DNA from: Yoonia vestfoldensis
GTDB lineage: Bacteria; Pseudomonadota; Alphaproteobacteria; Rhodobacterales; Rhodobacteraceae
Length of the DNA stretch: 64,000 nucleotides
Reading direction: 5' to 3'
Assembly: GCF_002158905.1 (NCBI RefSeq)
Contig: NZ_CP021431.1
Coordinates: forward strand, 3,163,001-3,227,000
This document shows, one piece after another, positions 33,280 through 42,231 of this stretch; position 1 is the stretch's first letter; each line of letters begins with the position of its first letter. Made by a program: the position numbers and the translations under genes. The notes beneath the pieces were generated by a model. It made no database searches and was not told the DNA's origin. It saw nothing but the letters and a program-made list of their open reading frames with translations.

Positions 33280-36080
33280 ACGCCCATCTCCTCGCGCCAG
33301 TGCTGATAAAGTGCGCGGATCGCAGCCTCTGATATCAGAGTTTCAGATGTGCCAGCGGGCACGTCGGGATCGAGCTGCACCATGTGATTTGCAGGTTTGG
33401 CTGAATTCAGCATTCCGTCCTGCACAAACTTTATCGCCTCGTTGTCTTCCAATCCAAGAAAACCCGCAGGGCCCATCAAATTGCCCTGACGCAATCGGTG
33501 GCGTATCATTTCTTCGTCATCGTCCTCGTACCCGAACATGGTCCAGATCATAGTAAATTCGTTTGGACCGTTGGGTACTAGCTGGCGCACGCCAAGCGTG
33601 TTCATCTCGCGTTGAACAATTAGATTCGGCCAGACAACCTGCATGGTGACAGACCACGGGCTGTCGAATTCTGGCACATAATCCATCAAACGCGGATCCG
33701 ATAACGTCATACCATCCCGATACGCACGCATCTCTTTCTTGTTTTCGTCCGAAACGCTCTTGTCGCTCTTGGCCGACGCCATGGTCGAATGGCGGCCTTT
33801 GGGGTCGCAGATCATGGCAGACTTGTTACCTGCCACCAAAAGCCCAAAGGTCACCAGAAACGTATGCAGCAATGTCGCGTGATACGGATCTTTCAGATTC
33901 TCCGGATACAATTTCCAGTTGCCCATAATAGTATGACGGTAATGACCGAACAGCTTTAGCTTACGACCCGAAAACACGGCGTCAAAGTCTGTCAGCATGG
34001 CCTCGCCCATGTAATCCTCGAAACTTTCCATGTTGTCGGCAAAAGACGCAAAAATCACACCGCCGCGCTTTGTAACATTCAACTTACGCAACCCGTGATC
34101 CGCCGCATTAAAATCGGCTGGCATTCCGCCCTCTCCGTTGGCACCACGGCGAAACGGAACACCCGCCAGATTGCCTTTCAGATCATAGCTCCATTCGTGG
34201 TAAGGGCAGACAAATTCGGTACTGTTACCACGCAGCTCACGGCAAAATTCAGCGGCACGATGCGAACAACGGTTTTCAAAAACATGGACTTCGCCATCTT
34301 CGTCCCGTGACACAACAACTGGGGTCGGCCCGACATATGACCGCACGAAATCACCTGTGTTCGGCACTTCACACTCGAGCGCCACATAGTTCCAAGTTGG
34401 CCCCTGGAAAATACGCTCGACTTCACGGTCATAGACATCCTGATTGGTATAGACCCAATCAGGCACGCGGGTCAGCCCTTCGGCTGGCCAGACAAACCGG
34501 CTCTCAAATGATTGTTGCTTCATGTCATCCTCCTCGTTGTCGCCCGCTTCGGACCCACCGGTCGCAAGCGGCTGTCCATTCGCCATCAAAGACCTTGCTG
34601 CACGCAACGCAGACGGATCACCGAAATCTATGACGCATTTGACCCTGCCAATTGCGTCCTGACCCAAAAAGACCGGCGCCTTGTCACCGTCGCGGCGCAC
34701 AACAGCCATGTCGGGGTCAGTCTGTCCGTAAATCTGGATCGTCGCACCGAACAGATCAGACCAGAACCACGGCGCATCTTCGGCAACGGGACTGTGTCTG
34801 GTGATATGCCGGGCAACGCGTTCTGCGCTTAACCGCGCATTCTGCCAGCTTTCCATACGTTGGAACGGTCCGCCGGGGCGCTCCTGACGGACAGCAACAT
34901 CACCCACAGCGTAAACGCCCGCAAGGTTTGTACGGTTGGCCACATCGACTAGTATCCCACCTTTGTCATGGGTTTTGATGTCAGCGTCCGACGCCAAATC
35001 GTCGTTGGGGATTGCCCCAATTCCGGCGATGATGACATCCGCATCAATCAAACGGCCGTCGCCCAATCCCACACCCTTGTCACTGACATTCGTGATGCGC
35101 GCACCCAGTTCAATAGAAACGCCGTGCTGCTTGGCAATTCCGGCCAGATAATCGGCGGGTGCCGCGGGCAAAAGACGGGTCATCAAGCGTGGTTGTGCTT
35201 CAATCACTGTCGCTTTCGCGCCCAACTTTCGCGCAGCAGAGGCCAGCTCGAGCCCGATGAAACCGCCGCCGATGACGGCAACGCTTTGCGCAGTTTTCAA
35301 CGCAGCGCCAAGATGTTCGGCGTCGTGCAAATCGCGCAAATAATGTATGCGCGTGTCATCAGACCCGCTAACGACAAGTTTACGAGGGCGCGCACCAGTA
35401 GCAAGGACCAGAATGTCATAGGAAATAGTTTCGCCATTCGACAAACGAACCGTTTTGTCGTTAGAATAGATGGCGGAAACACTTACACCCAGCATCATTT
35501 TCACCTGCAACTCCGCGGCCTGACCTGCCTGAAAGACATACGCATCTTCAATCGTCGTCACACCAGCCAGCAGTTCCTTTGACAGCGGCGGGCGTTCATA
35601 TGGCATATGTGCCTCAGACCCTATTAGAACGATACGACCACCAAAGCCGTGTTTACGCACCGCAATCACCGTCTCGGCACCCGCCTGCCCAGCCCCGATC
35701 ACGACAAGCGTGCGATCATCCGATCCAATGACATGCGCGGTCGTGACCGCTTCATCTAGTTGTTGCGCGGGCGTGTTGATATCCACCCATACAAATCCAT
35801 CTTCTTGTTTAACTGCATAGGTTGCGATGTCCTTGGAAACCGGCGCGCTAAGTGCTTTGCCGGACCGGATGTCGAACAGGCCTTGGTGCAAGGGACATTC
35901 GATGCAGCCACCTTCAACGTGGCCATCTGTTAGATAGGCAAAAGCATGCGTACAGATATTGCCTGTTGCATAAACTTCGCCGTCAACAGCCCATAACGCG
36001 ATTCGTAGCCCGTCAACCTCTGTGGCGATCGCACCCTGCTCCAAAACCTGCCTAGTCTCAAGCGTCTTGAACCAGTCCAT
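33276..36080 (-). CDS. Fused Rieske ferredoxin - ferredoxin reductase - Rieske oxygenase alpha subunit
   Basis: One uninterrupted 934-codon frame holds a complete electron chain. Residues 1-105 are a Rieske ferredoxin (C43/H45, C62/H65). Residues 120-510 are an FAD/NAD reductase (GAGQAG 129-134, GGGFIG 271-276, AVGD 391-394). Residues 520-934 are an oxygenase alpha subunit with its own Rieske centre (C605/H607, C625/H628) and the iron site D731-x2-H734-x4-H739. An internal Shine-Dalgarno GAGGAGG and ATG at 34523 (Met520) would also yield a free 415-residue alpha subunit, so the fusion may arise from loss of the reductase stop. In the picolinate pathway this step would hydroxylate 6-hydroxypicolinate at C3. 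Confidence 0.9.
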   Translation of the reverse strand: MDWFKTLETRQVLEQGAIATEVDGLRIALWAVDGEVYATGNICTHAFAYLTDGHVEGGCIECPLHQGLFDIRSGKALSAPVSKDIATYAVKQEDGFVWVDINTPAQQLDEAVTTAHVIGSDDRTLVVIGAGQAGAETVIAVRKHGFGGRIVLIGSEAHMPYERPPLSKELLAGVTTIEDAYVFQAGQAAELQVKMMLGVSVSAIYSNDKTVRLSNGETISYDILVLATGARPRKLVVSGSDDTRIHYLRDLHDAEHLGAALKTAQSVAVIGGGFIGLELASAARKLGAKATVIEAQPRLMTRLLPAAPADYLAGIAKQHGVSIELGARITNVSDKGVGLGDGRLIDADVIIAGIGAIPNDDLASDADIKTHDKGGILVDVANRTNLAGVYAVGDVAVRQERPGGPFQRMESWQNARLSAERVARHITRHSPVAEDAPWFWSDLFGATIQIYGQTDPDMAVVRRDGDKAPVFLGQDAIGRVKCVIDFGDPSALRAARSLMANGQPLATGGSEAGDNEEDDMKQQSFESRFVWPAEGLTRVPDWVYTNQDVYDREVERIFQGPTWNYVALECEVPNTGDFVRSYVGPTPVVVSRDEDGEVHVFENRCSHRAAEFCRELRGNSTEFVCPYHEWSYDLKGNLAGVPFRRGANGEGGMPADFNAADHGLRKLNVTKRGGVIFASFADNMESFEDYMGEAMLTDFDAVFSGRKLKLFGHYRHTIMGNWKLYPENLKDPYHATLLHTFLVTFGLLVAGNKSAMICDPKGRHSTMASAKSDKSVSDENKKEMRAYRDGMTLSDPRLMDYVPEFDSPWSVTMQVVWPNLIVQREMNTLGVRQLVPNGPNEFTMIWTMFGYEDDDEEMIRHRLRQGNLMGPAGFLGLEDNEAIKFVQDGMLNSAKPANHMVQLDPDVPAGTSETLISEAAIRALYQHWREEMGV
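34521..34538 (-). promoter_or_regulatory. Internal ribosome binding site and start of the oxygenase alpha subunit
   Basis: On the minus strand GAGGAGG precedes ATGACATGAAG; the second ATG, at 34523, is 5 bases after the purine run and opens the sequence MKQQSFESRF at the natural start of a Rieske oxygenase alpha subunit. It lies inside the 934-codon fusion frame. Confidence 0.65.
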
Positions 36081-36081
36081 A

Positions 36082-37062
36082 TTACACCCCGTTCATTTCG
36101 GCCAAAGTCGGCATACCAAAAAGGCGTGCTGCATTATCATGGCAAATTTTTCTGCGTGTTGCCTCTTCGATCGGCGCGGTTTCTATGAAATCCACCGCAA
36201 GACCGGTGTCCTCATATGGATAATCCACAGAGAACATGACCGCATCCGCGCCCATTTCGCCAATCGCGCCAAGGATTGACGGATGTGAACAAACGCCCGA
36301 TGTGGTGATCAATATATTGGAGCCGAAATATGCCGATGGCGCACGGTCAAGCGATACACCCATCGGATAGGCGCCAAAGCGGCTATCATACCGCCAACGC
36401 AAAAACGGCAGCGCTTCACCCATATGGCCAAGGACAAGTTTAACGTCCGGAAAGCGGTCAAAAACTCCTCCGAAGAGTATACGCAAAGCGTGCGAGCCTG
36501 TCTCAACGCCCCACCCCCATGTTGCGCCCTGTAGCACTGGCATACCGCCAAGAACATGCGGCGTGACGTAAGCATTTGATGGGTGAAGGTAGAATGGCAC
36601 GCCAAGTCTTTCAACCTCGGCCCAAAACGGGTCGTAGTCTGTCCCTTCGTAATAGGTGCCATGCGTGTGACTATTAACAAGGCACCCTTGCAATCCAAGT
36701 TCGTTCACAGCGCGGTTAAGTTCTTTTGCAGCAGCCTCGGGATCGTGCATCGGCAAGGTCGCAAGCCCACCCAAACGATCAGGTCGTTTTGAGATTTTTT
36801 CAGCAATAAAGTCATTGGCACCCATCGCCGCATTGACTGCATTTTCTATGGCTTCACCCTGTGTTCCGGGCCCCGTCAGCGACATAATCGAACGAGTAAT
36901 TCCACCGCGATCCATCAATTCGATACGTTCACCATCAAAATCGCCAAGACGGCGCATCAGGATTTCAGCCTGATCCTGCGGAATCAATTTCAGAAAAGCC
37001 TCTGAATGCTTCTCAAATCCCGGCGCCATAAAATGCTCTTCAAACGTTATCTTGGGTGTCAT
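36082..37062 (-). CDS. picC: Amidohydrolase-2 family decarboxylase (PicC-like)
   Basis: A 326-residue TIM-barrel protein of the gamma-resorcylate decarboxylase/ACMSD family. Metal ligands are visible: E8 and H10 (FEEHF), HPSN near 160, GHMGE near 213 and SVDYPYED near 279. In Alcaligenes faecalis the related PicC removes CO2 from 3,6-dihydroxypicolinate to give 2,5-dihydroxypyridine; that is the reaction needed between the oxygenase and the dihydroxypyridine dioxygenase here. It is the first gene of the operon and sits one base before the fusion oxygenase gene. Confidence 0.82.
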   Translation of the reverse strand: MTPKITFEEHFMAPGFEKHSEAFLKLIPQDQAEILMRRLGDFDGERIELMDRGGITRSIMSLTGPGTQGEAIENAVNAAMGANDFIAEKISKRPDRLGGLATLPMHDPEAAAKELNRAVNELGLQGCLVNSHTHGTYYEGTDYDPFWAEVERLGVPFYLHPSNAYVTPHVLGGMPVLQGATWGWGVETGSHALRILFGGVFDRFPDVKLVLGHMGEALPFLRWRYDSRFGAYPMGVSLDRAPSAYFGSNILITTSGVCSHPSILGAIGEMGADAVMFSVDYPYEDTGLAVDFIETAPIEEATRRKICHDNAARLFGMPTLAEMNGV

Positions 37063-37080
37063 GGGAATCTCCTGTTAAAG

Positions 37081-37099
37081 ACTATATGAAGTATACTTC
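37081..37099 (-). promoter_or_regulatory. Decarboxylase/oxygenase promoter with perfect palindromic operator (site C)
   Basis: GAAGTATACTTC (37099-37088) is a perfect 12-base palindrome, followed after one base by the -10 box TATAGT (37086-37081) in the direction of the decarboxylase gene. It has the same spacing as sites A and B and is the best-conserved copy. Confidence 0.68.
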
Positions 37100-37180
37100 C
37101 TTTATAAGTCGAAGCAACTGCACCGTGTTCTAATCAAAGGTCGCATACCGGTCATTTTCTAAATACTGGCGCCCTACGGA

Positions 37181-37801
37181 TCAAAGCCCGTTAAGATAGG
37201 ACAGCACGTCAGCTGATTGGATAACGTCTCCGTATTTCTGATCGATGTCATACAATGCAGCTTCATGTGGCGGTGCGGCACGGTCTGCACAAGCATCTGC
37301 CACGACAAGGACATTGAACCCGCTTTGAACAGCATCCACAGCCGACGCCCGGACACATCCCGAAGTCGTCGCACCTGTTAGGATCGTGGTATCAATACCG
37401 ACGCCCGCCAAATGCGCTGCTAGGTTGGTGCCAAAAAACGCCGAAGCCCCTTTTTTGACCACCACCGCATCATCAGGCAACCGGTGTAACCGCGCGTCAA
37501 TCTCGACAAGGTGGCTACCTTCGACCAGCGCTTTCATGCCCTGCGCTTTCCGAAGCCAAGCAAGGGTATCCACCTCGGCAGTGTTGAATGCAATAACGGA
37601 GAAAATCACCGGAACCGACTTTTCGCGCGCAACCGCAATCAGGCTGTTTGTGACGACAATCTGCGCGTCGGCATCAGACGCCGTGGGATAGCGCGGATCG
37701 GTAAAACCATAGCTGAAATCAATAACGACCAACGCTGGCTTAGAACCACGTTGAACACGCACCCCGAAACCTGCGTCTTCATAAACTTTTTTCTGGCTCA
37801 T
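37181..37801 (-). CDS. nicF: Maleamate amidohydrolase (NicF/PicF-like cysteine hydrolase)
   Basis: A 206-residue isochorismatase-fold amidase that would hydrolyse maleamate to maleate and ammonia. The catalytic triad is visible: D28 (VVIDFSYGF), K116 (VVKKGASAFFGT) and C149 (TSGCVRASAVDA). It is the last gene of the lower-pathway operon (16-base gap to the dioxygenase). This step releases the ring nitrogen for growth. Confidence 0.88.
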   Translation of the reverse strand: MSQKKVYEDAGFGVRVQRGSKPALVVIDFSYGFTDPRYPTASDADAQIVVTNSLIAVAREKSVPVIFSVIAFNTAEVDTLAWLRKAQGMKALVEGSHLVEIDARLHRLPDDAVVVKKGASAFFGTNLAAHLAGVGIDTTILTGATTSGCVRASAVDAVQSGFNVLVVADACADRAAPPHEAALYDIDQKYGDVIQSADVLSYLNGL

Positions 37802-37817
37802 GTTACCCTGCCCGACC

Positions 37818-38849
37818 CTAGCACCGCTCCATCTGCATTTCCTTCACCACAAGATCACCGTCAATTACGATCGGCTCGTCATCAAGAAACAGAGAACAAT
37901 TGCGCATCGGAATGTCGAGGTGACATGCCGTGTCGTTAGACCCGCCCAACTCATTATTCGGACCGGTCGAAAACATCACGTTGCCGTAGAAACTGCGCGG
38001 CTCCATTCCCATGCCACCGGGAAATTCACCTGGCGTCATGCGATGCCATTTCGCATCGGGGTTCATGCCCCATCCTACATGGCTCATGCCCTTGCCGCGC
38101 TCGTCGTTAAACCCGTCCATGTAAGATTGTACAAGCTGGCAATCCAGCCCACCCCTCATGTCAGTGATGAACCCTTTTTCGATGGTATAGGTGATCGGGT
38201 CGCGGACATACATGTTTTGCGGCAACAACACATCACCCGGTGCGACAACAATCTGGCCGTCAACACCGTCATCATCTCCGCCCGTAAACACAAAACCCGA
38301 AGGCCAGTGATCCCAACGGCCCGCCTCGTCGGTACAGGCGTATTCCGCAACAGTCGGATAGGTATTCAGCTTGTAGGTCACATCAGTGCCATGCGGCGAT
38401 GTAATGCGCATCACCTTGGCTTTCGTCAGATATTCAGCACCGATTTCGACCTTCTCGCGCAGTTCCTTGGATGGCAACATCCGCGCCAGAAGCTCGGGCG
38501 GCTCAACCGCCGTAAGTATCCGCGTGCCTGCGTCCTGAATGGCGAACTGTTCCGGCGAAAACAGAAGGAACACGCAATCAATCAACATATCACATGCCTT
38601 TAGCGCGTCCACCGCGTCAGGCATGGCGGCAAGGCCGGTTACGCCGACATTCCAGCCGCCGATCGCAGATGGCGCCGGAAGGCGCATATGATACATCGAC
38701 GCCCCAAGTTGTGCGCCCGCAGCCATAAACGCATTGGCATAATCCAGCCGTTCGTTGCCCTGGGTCAGCACAATAAGTTTTTCGCCTTCATGTACGCCAG
38801 ACATCTTCAACTGATGCAGGCAAATCTGTGTAAAACTCTCTTGATCCAT
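37818..38849 (-). CDS. nicX: 2,5-dihydroxypyridine 5,6-dioxygenase (NicX/PicD-like)
   Basis: A 343-residue member of the M29-peptidase-like family that in NicX cleaves the pyridine ring to N-formylmaleamate. The Fe(II) ligands of NicX (H-, then H-x-D) match H257, H310 and D312 here (SHVGWG, ACHLDIP). Length and the N-terminal CLHQLKMSGVHEGEKL also fit. Its neighbours encode exactly the next three enzymes of the maleamate pathway, which makes the assignment stronger than motif alone. Confidence 0.9.
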   Translation of the reverse strand: MDQESFTQICLHQLKMSGVHEGEKLIVLTQGNERLDYANAFMAAGAQLGASMYHMRLPAPSAIGGWNVGVTGLAAMPDAVDALKACDMLIDCVFLLFSPEQFAIQDAGTRILTAVEPPELLARMLPSKELREKVEIGAEYLTKAKVMRITSPHGTDVTYKLNTYPTVAEYACTDEAGRWDHWPSGFVFTGGDDDGVDGQIVVAPGDVLLPQNMYVRDPITYTIEKGFITDMRGGLDCQLVQSYMDGFNDERGKGMSHVGWGMNPDAKWHRMTPGEFPGGMGMEPRSFYGNVMFSTGPNNELGGSNDTACHLDIPMRNCSLFLDDEPIVIDGDLVVKEMQMERC

Positions 38850-38866
38850 ATCGAAAATCCTCTTTT

Positions 38867-39655
38867 CTACGCGTCTTCGCTGAAATTCATAACGGCGTCC
38901 AAAAATCCCTCAAGGTTGTCCCAAGGGATCATATGGCCCGCGTCTTGCACAACTTTCACCTCGATGTGCGGGGCAAGGCTTTGTATTTCGGTAATGTCGT
39001 CTTCGCCAATCACCGGCGCATTACCAGCTTTCAGCAGACGCATCGGCAATTTGATATGCGGCAGGTCGGCATGAATATCGTCGGTGTGAAAACCGTCATA
39101 CGCTGTCTTGATTGCATCAAGCTGGCAGGTGTGAAGCCATTCCGCCCGCAACCCGACCTGATCATTAGTCCACGTCGGACAGAAAGCCCGCATTTCTTCG
39201 GCAGAACAGCCTTTAGTCGCGGCAATAATCGAATCTTCATACCACTGCCATTTAGCAGGATATGCGCGCCTACTAGGTCCGCTGACCGGAGGATCTACAA
39301 GGATTAGACCTGACATCGCGTCGCTATTCTTGCGCGCAGCACGAATTGCATTTCGTGCCCCCATTGAGTGCCCAAGGATGACCGGCCTGTCCATATCGCC
39401 AGCATCAATAACGCCAAGCGCATCCTCTGCCATTGCATCAAGTGAATAATTAAGATCACCAGCCTGACTTAGACCACGACCCCGCACGTCAAGCACATGA
39501 ACATCAAACTTTTCGGCCAGCCGCTCTGCGACAAAACCCCATGTAATCGCAGGCGATGTAATTCCGGGAATAAGCAGCATCTGGGGGCCTTCACCTGCAT
39601 AATGCAACAGGTGTTGGCGGATACCGTTTGCGTGAAGATTATATCCACGTGCCAT
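38867..39655 (-). CDS. nicD: N-formylmaleamate deformylase (NicD/PicE-like)
   Basis: A 262-residue alpha/beta hydrolase. The nucleophile S97 lies in LGHSMGARNA, the acid is probably in LILVDPPVSGP near 121, and the His in VQDAGHMIPWDN near 244. In the pathway it would split formate from N-formylmaleamate. The start MARGYNLHANGIRQHLLHY is NicD-like. Gaps of 11 and 17 bases place it in the operon. Confidence 0.88.
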   Translation of the reverse strand: MARGYNLHANGIRQHLLHYAGEGPQMLLIPGITSPAITWGFVAERLAEKFDVHVLDVRGRGLSQAGDLNYSLDAMAEDALGVIDAGDMDRPVILGHSMGARNAIRAARKNSDAMSGLILVDPPVSGPSRRAYPAKWQWYEDSIIAATKGCSAEEMRAFCPTWTNDQVGLRAEWLHTCQLDAIKTAYDGFHTDDIHADLPHIKLPMRLLKAGNAPVIGEDDITEIQSLAPHIEVKVVQDAGHMIPWDNLEGFLDAVMNFSEDA

Positions 39656-39666
39656 GTTACGATCCT

Positions 39667-40422
39667 TTAATATTTGCCCGAAAGCAGCGCGCCACCACCG
39701 GGTACCAACGTATCCAGATCAAGCGCCTTCAGCATCGCCCATGTCGTCGCAATCGCCGCCGTTACAACGGGCTTACCGGTCGCCGCTTCAGCCTCGGGAA
39801 CCGCACGCAGCGATGGCATTTGCACGCAAGCCGACAACACAACGGCATCAACATCACTAGTGTCCATGCCAGCAACAATACCTGGCAGGTTCATCGGATC
39901 ATGCGCGGCAACTGCAAGATTGTCCTGAATTTCCAGCGCCTTCCACGTTGTGACTTCGATGCCTTCAGCGCGGATGTATTCAACAACCATTTCGGTCAGC
40001 GGCTTCATATAGGGTGCGACTACAGCGACCTTTTTGGCCCCCATTGCGTGCAGCCCATCGACGAGTGCGCCCGCAGACGTGATGACAGGCGCCTCGGCCG
40101 CATTGTCCTTTGTTACCTGACCCAGACGCTCTGCAGATTTACGGTGATATCCGTGGCCCATCGACATGATTGCAACCAGACAGGCGTAACCCAATACATC
40201 GACGCGCGCGTCGCTCAGTTCGAGCGCACAACGGTCACTGTCACCGTCCATAGCCTTCAATTCTTCTTCTGTGACTTTTTTCATACGCATACGACTGGAA
40301 TGGAATGTGAATGTTTCGGGGTGGACCTGTCCACGCGCACGCAAAAGCGCCGGAATTTCTGTTTCCATCGTTACGTTGGAACTAGGGACAATCTGTCCTA
40401 CGCGATAACTTCTCATGATCAT
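39667..40422 (-). CDS. nicE: Maleate isomerase (NicE/PicG-like)
   Basis: A 251-residue protein of the Asp/Glu racemase superfamily, isomerising maleate to fumarate for the citric acid cycle. Both catalytic cysteines are present: C81 (LGYACLVAIMSMG) and C199 (VLSACVQMPSL). The N-terminus RVGQIVPSSNVTMETEIP is characteristic. It is the first gene of the lower-pathway operon. Confidence 0.9.
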   Translation of the reverse strand: MIMRSYRVGQIVPSSNVTMETEIPALLRARGQVHPETFTFHSSRMRMKKVTEEELKAMDGDSDRCALELSDARVDVLGYACLVAIMSMGHGYHRKSAERLGQVTKDNAAEAPVITSAGALVDGLHAMGAKKVAVVAPYMKPLTEMVVEYIRAEGIEVTTWKALEIQDNLAVAAHDPMNLPGIVAGMDTSDVDAVVLSACVQMPSLRAVPEAEAATGKPVVTAAIATTWAMLKALDLDTLVPGGGALLSGKY

Positions 40423-40436
40423 TCTCCAATATGGAC

Positions 40437-40469
40437 GTTAATCGTGTATTAATTCAAACTTCGATTAAT
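40437..40469. promoter_or_regulatory. Inverted repeat in the nicE promoter region
   Basis: GTTAATCG (40437-40444) and CGATTAAT (40462-40469) form a 7-base inverted repeat separated by 17 bases, inside the 88-base gap between the TetR gene and nicE. It differs from the 12-base motif of sites A-C and is a candidate operator for the TetR protein. Confidence 0.45.
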
Positions 40470-40510
40470 AACAAGCCAACATTTTCCTACAGCAGTTTGT
40501 CTTTCGTGGT

Positions 40511-41212
40511 TCAAAGCAATGGGGTGTTCTCAGGCGCGGTCATTCCCGCGCTCAGGAAAATCACAAGATTATCGAGTACTTCGGTCTTGTCCACTTTACC
40601 AAGCTGGTTGTCCGTCAGGTCATTCAGCCGGTCCACGTCATTCAGCATGAACAAATATGCACCAATCAAAAACGCCATACGCAATCCAACGGTAGGTTTG
40701 GAAAGCTCAGGAAGGGCGTCAGAAATGGCACTGATGTAACGTTTGGCAGATTGGTCGTAAACCTCGCGGCGCAATCGCAACGCATGCTCTTCCGGTTCAG
40801 CATGTAAACGGGCTTGCAGCTTGACAAATGCCGCGCCGGACTCGCTGCTATATTTCATATCCCATTGGGGCGTAAGGTAGGCACGCACAAGCTCTTCGAC
40901 CGATGGAGCGGCCGGCTGTGCAAGCAATGCGTCAAGCAGCTCTTCACGGCGCCGCCCGATATGTTTTCCACGACGCAGAAACACCTGATCAAAAAGATGT
41001 TGCTTGGATTGAAAATAATAGTTAATCAAGGCCTGATTGACATTTGACTTGCTTGCGATGTCACGCATACGGCTTCCGTTATAGCCGTGTTCAGAGAAAA
41101 CCTGTTCCGCACTATCCAGAATGGCGACCCGTAGATCTTTATCACCCGCAGGGCGTCCCGGACGCCGCTGCTTTGATTTCGGTTTGCTGGAATCAATATT
41201 TCTGGTCATCAT
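40511..41212 (-). CDS. TetR/AcrR family regulator of the lower pathway (predicted)
   Basis: A 233-residue regulator with a basic N-terminal tail (KPKSKQRRPGRPAGDKD) and a helix-turn-helix at about 30-75 (SRMRDIASKSNVNQALINYYF), followed by a helical effector domain. It lies directly upstream of nicE in the same direction, separated by the inverted repeat above, so it probably governs the maleamate operon, perhaps in response to a pathway intermediate. Effector unknown. Confidence 0.82.
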   Translation of the reverse strand: MMTRNIDSSKPKSKQRRPGRPAGDKDLRVAILDSAEQVFSEHGYNGSRMRDIASKSNVNQALINYYFQSKQHLFDQVFLRRGKHIGRRREELLDALLAQPAAPSVEELVRAYLTPQWDMKYSSESGAAFVKLQARLHAEPEEHALRLRREVYDQSAKRYISAISDALPELSKPTVGLRMAFLIGAYLFMLNDVDRLNDLTDNQLGKVDKTEVLDNLVIFLSAGMTAPENTPLL

Positions 41213-41293
41213 CTATTGATGCCCCGCGATAAAGAGTTTGTCGAGTTCCAACTCCGGATCATTGCTTCGATGAAAGCGACTCTTGATTCCGGT

Positions 41294-42140
41294 CTAATCG
41301 GCCAGCTCACGTAACGATGAGGGAGGGTAGATCATGTGGTTTTCATATTCTTCGGTTTCGGTTTGGGCAAGGGCGCCGGGAACGGAGTCCCCAAATTGCT
41401 CAAGCGCCTGGCGCGCTTCTGCGGGTGTTTTGTTGCCGAGCGACGAGTGCGGCCTGACGTAGTTATAGTCGTATCGCCATAGGGCCAGCTTGCCCCTTCG
41501 ATCGTCCAGACTGCCAAACAACTCCTCGATCAGGAGTTCATCGCGCAGGCTGCCATTGAAGCTTTCGATGAAGGCGTTGGGGCTTGCCCGGGTCGATGTA
41601 GTGCTAGTCGACATTGTTTTCGTTGGCTTATTTCAGGATCGACGAGCTGGTGAACTCCGTCCTTACCCGAATAGCGCCGGGCTTACCGCGCCACTCGATG
41701 ATGCGGCTCAGGCTGCAAATGACCCGTTCTGCGGGCAATGAGAAGTCCACCTCGATCCCCAGCCCTTCTCGGTTGAAGTCGTCCAGCACATTCAGCAGCC
41801 GAAAGGTACGGCCGTCGCCGAGGCGATCCGCCATGAAGGCCATCGACCAGGTCACATTGGGCGCGTCTGGCACCGCCAGGACATCAGGCTTCTCCCGTTT
41901 CAGCCGCTTTCAGGGCTTGTTCCGCAGGTTGAGTTCCAGCTCGCAATAGATTCGATAGAAGCGTTTGTGGTTCCAAGGATGCCCCTTGACGTTGCGCAGA
42001 TGCCGGAAACACAGGCCAAATCCCCATGCCTTTCGCGCATCGGTCAGCCCGGTCAGCAGATCGGCGATCACCTCGTTCTCGGCCTTCAGCCTCAGGCTGT
42101 AACGGTAACAAGTCTCACTGACCCCAACAGGAGGCATCAG
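41294..42140 (-). pseudogene. Degenerate IS3-family OrfB transposase
   Basis: Pieces of one OrfB are recognisable in order: N-terminal GVSETCYRYSLRLKAEN, then after an in-frame TGA at 41909-41911 [18 protein letters not shown], then after a stop near 41628 and a frame change NAFIESFNGSLRDELLIEELF and YVRPHSSLGNKTPAEAR. Several stops and frame changes make it inactive. It abuts the TetR gene on one side and a broken recombinase on the other. Confidence 0.85.
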
Positions 42141-42231
42141 TCTCTCCCTACGTTGAAAGCGCGGCGCATCGCGCTGCGGGGGACCAGCCCGAGACCCTCT
42201 GGGCGCGAGCTATGCGGGCGCGCCGCAGCAT

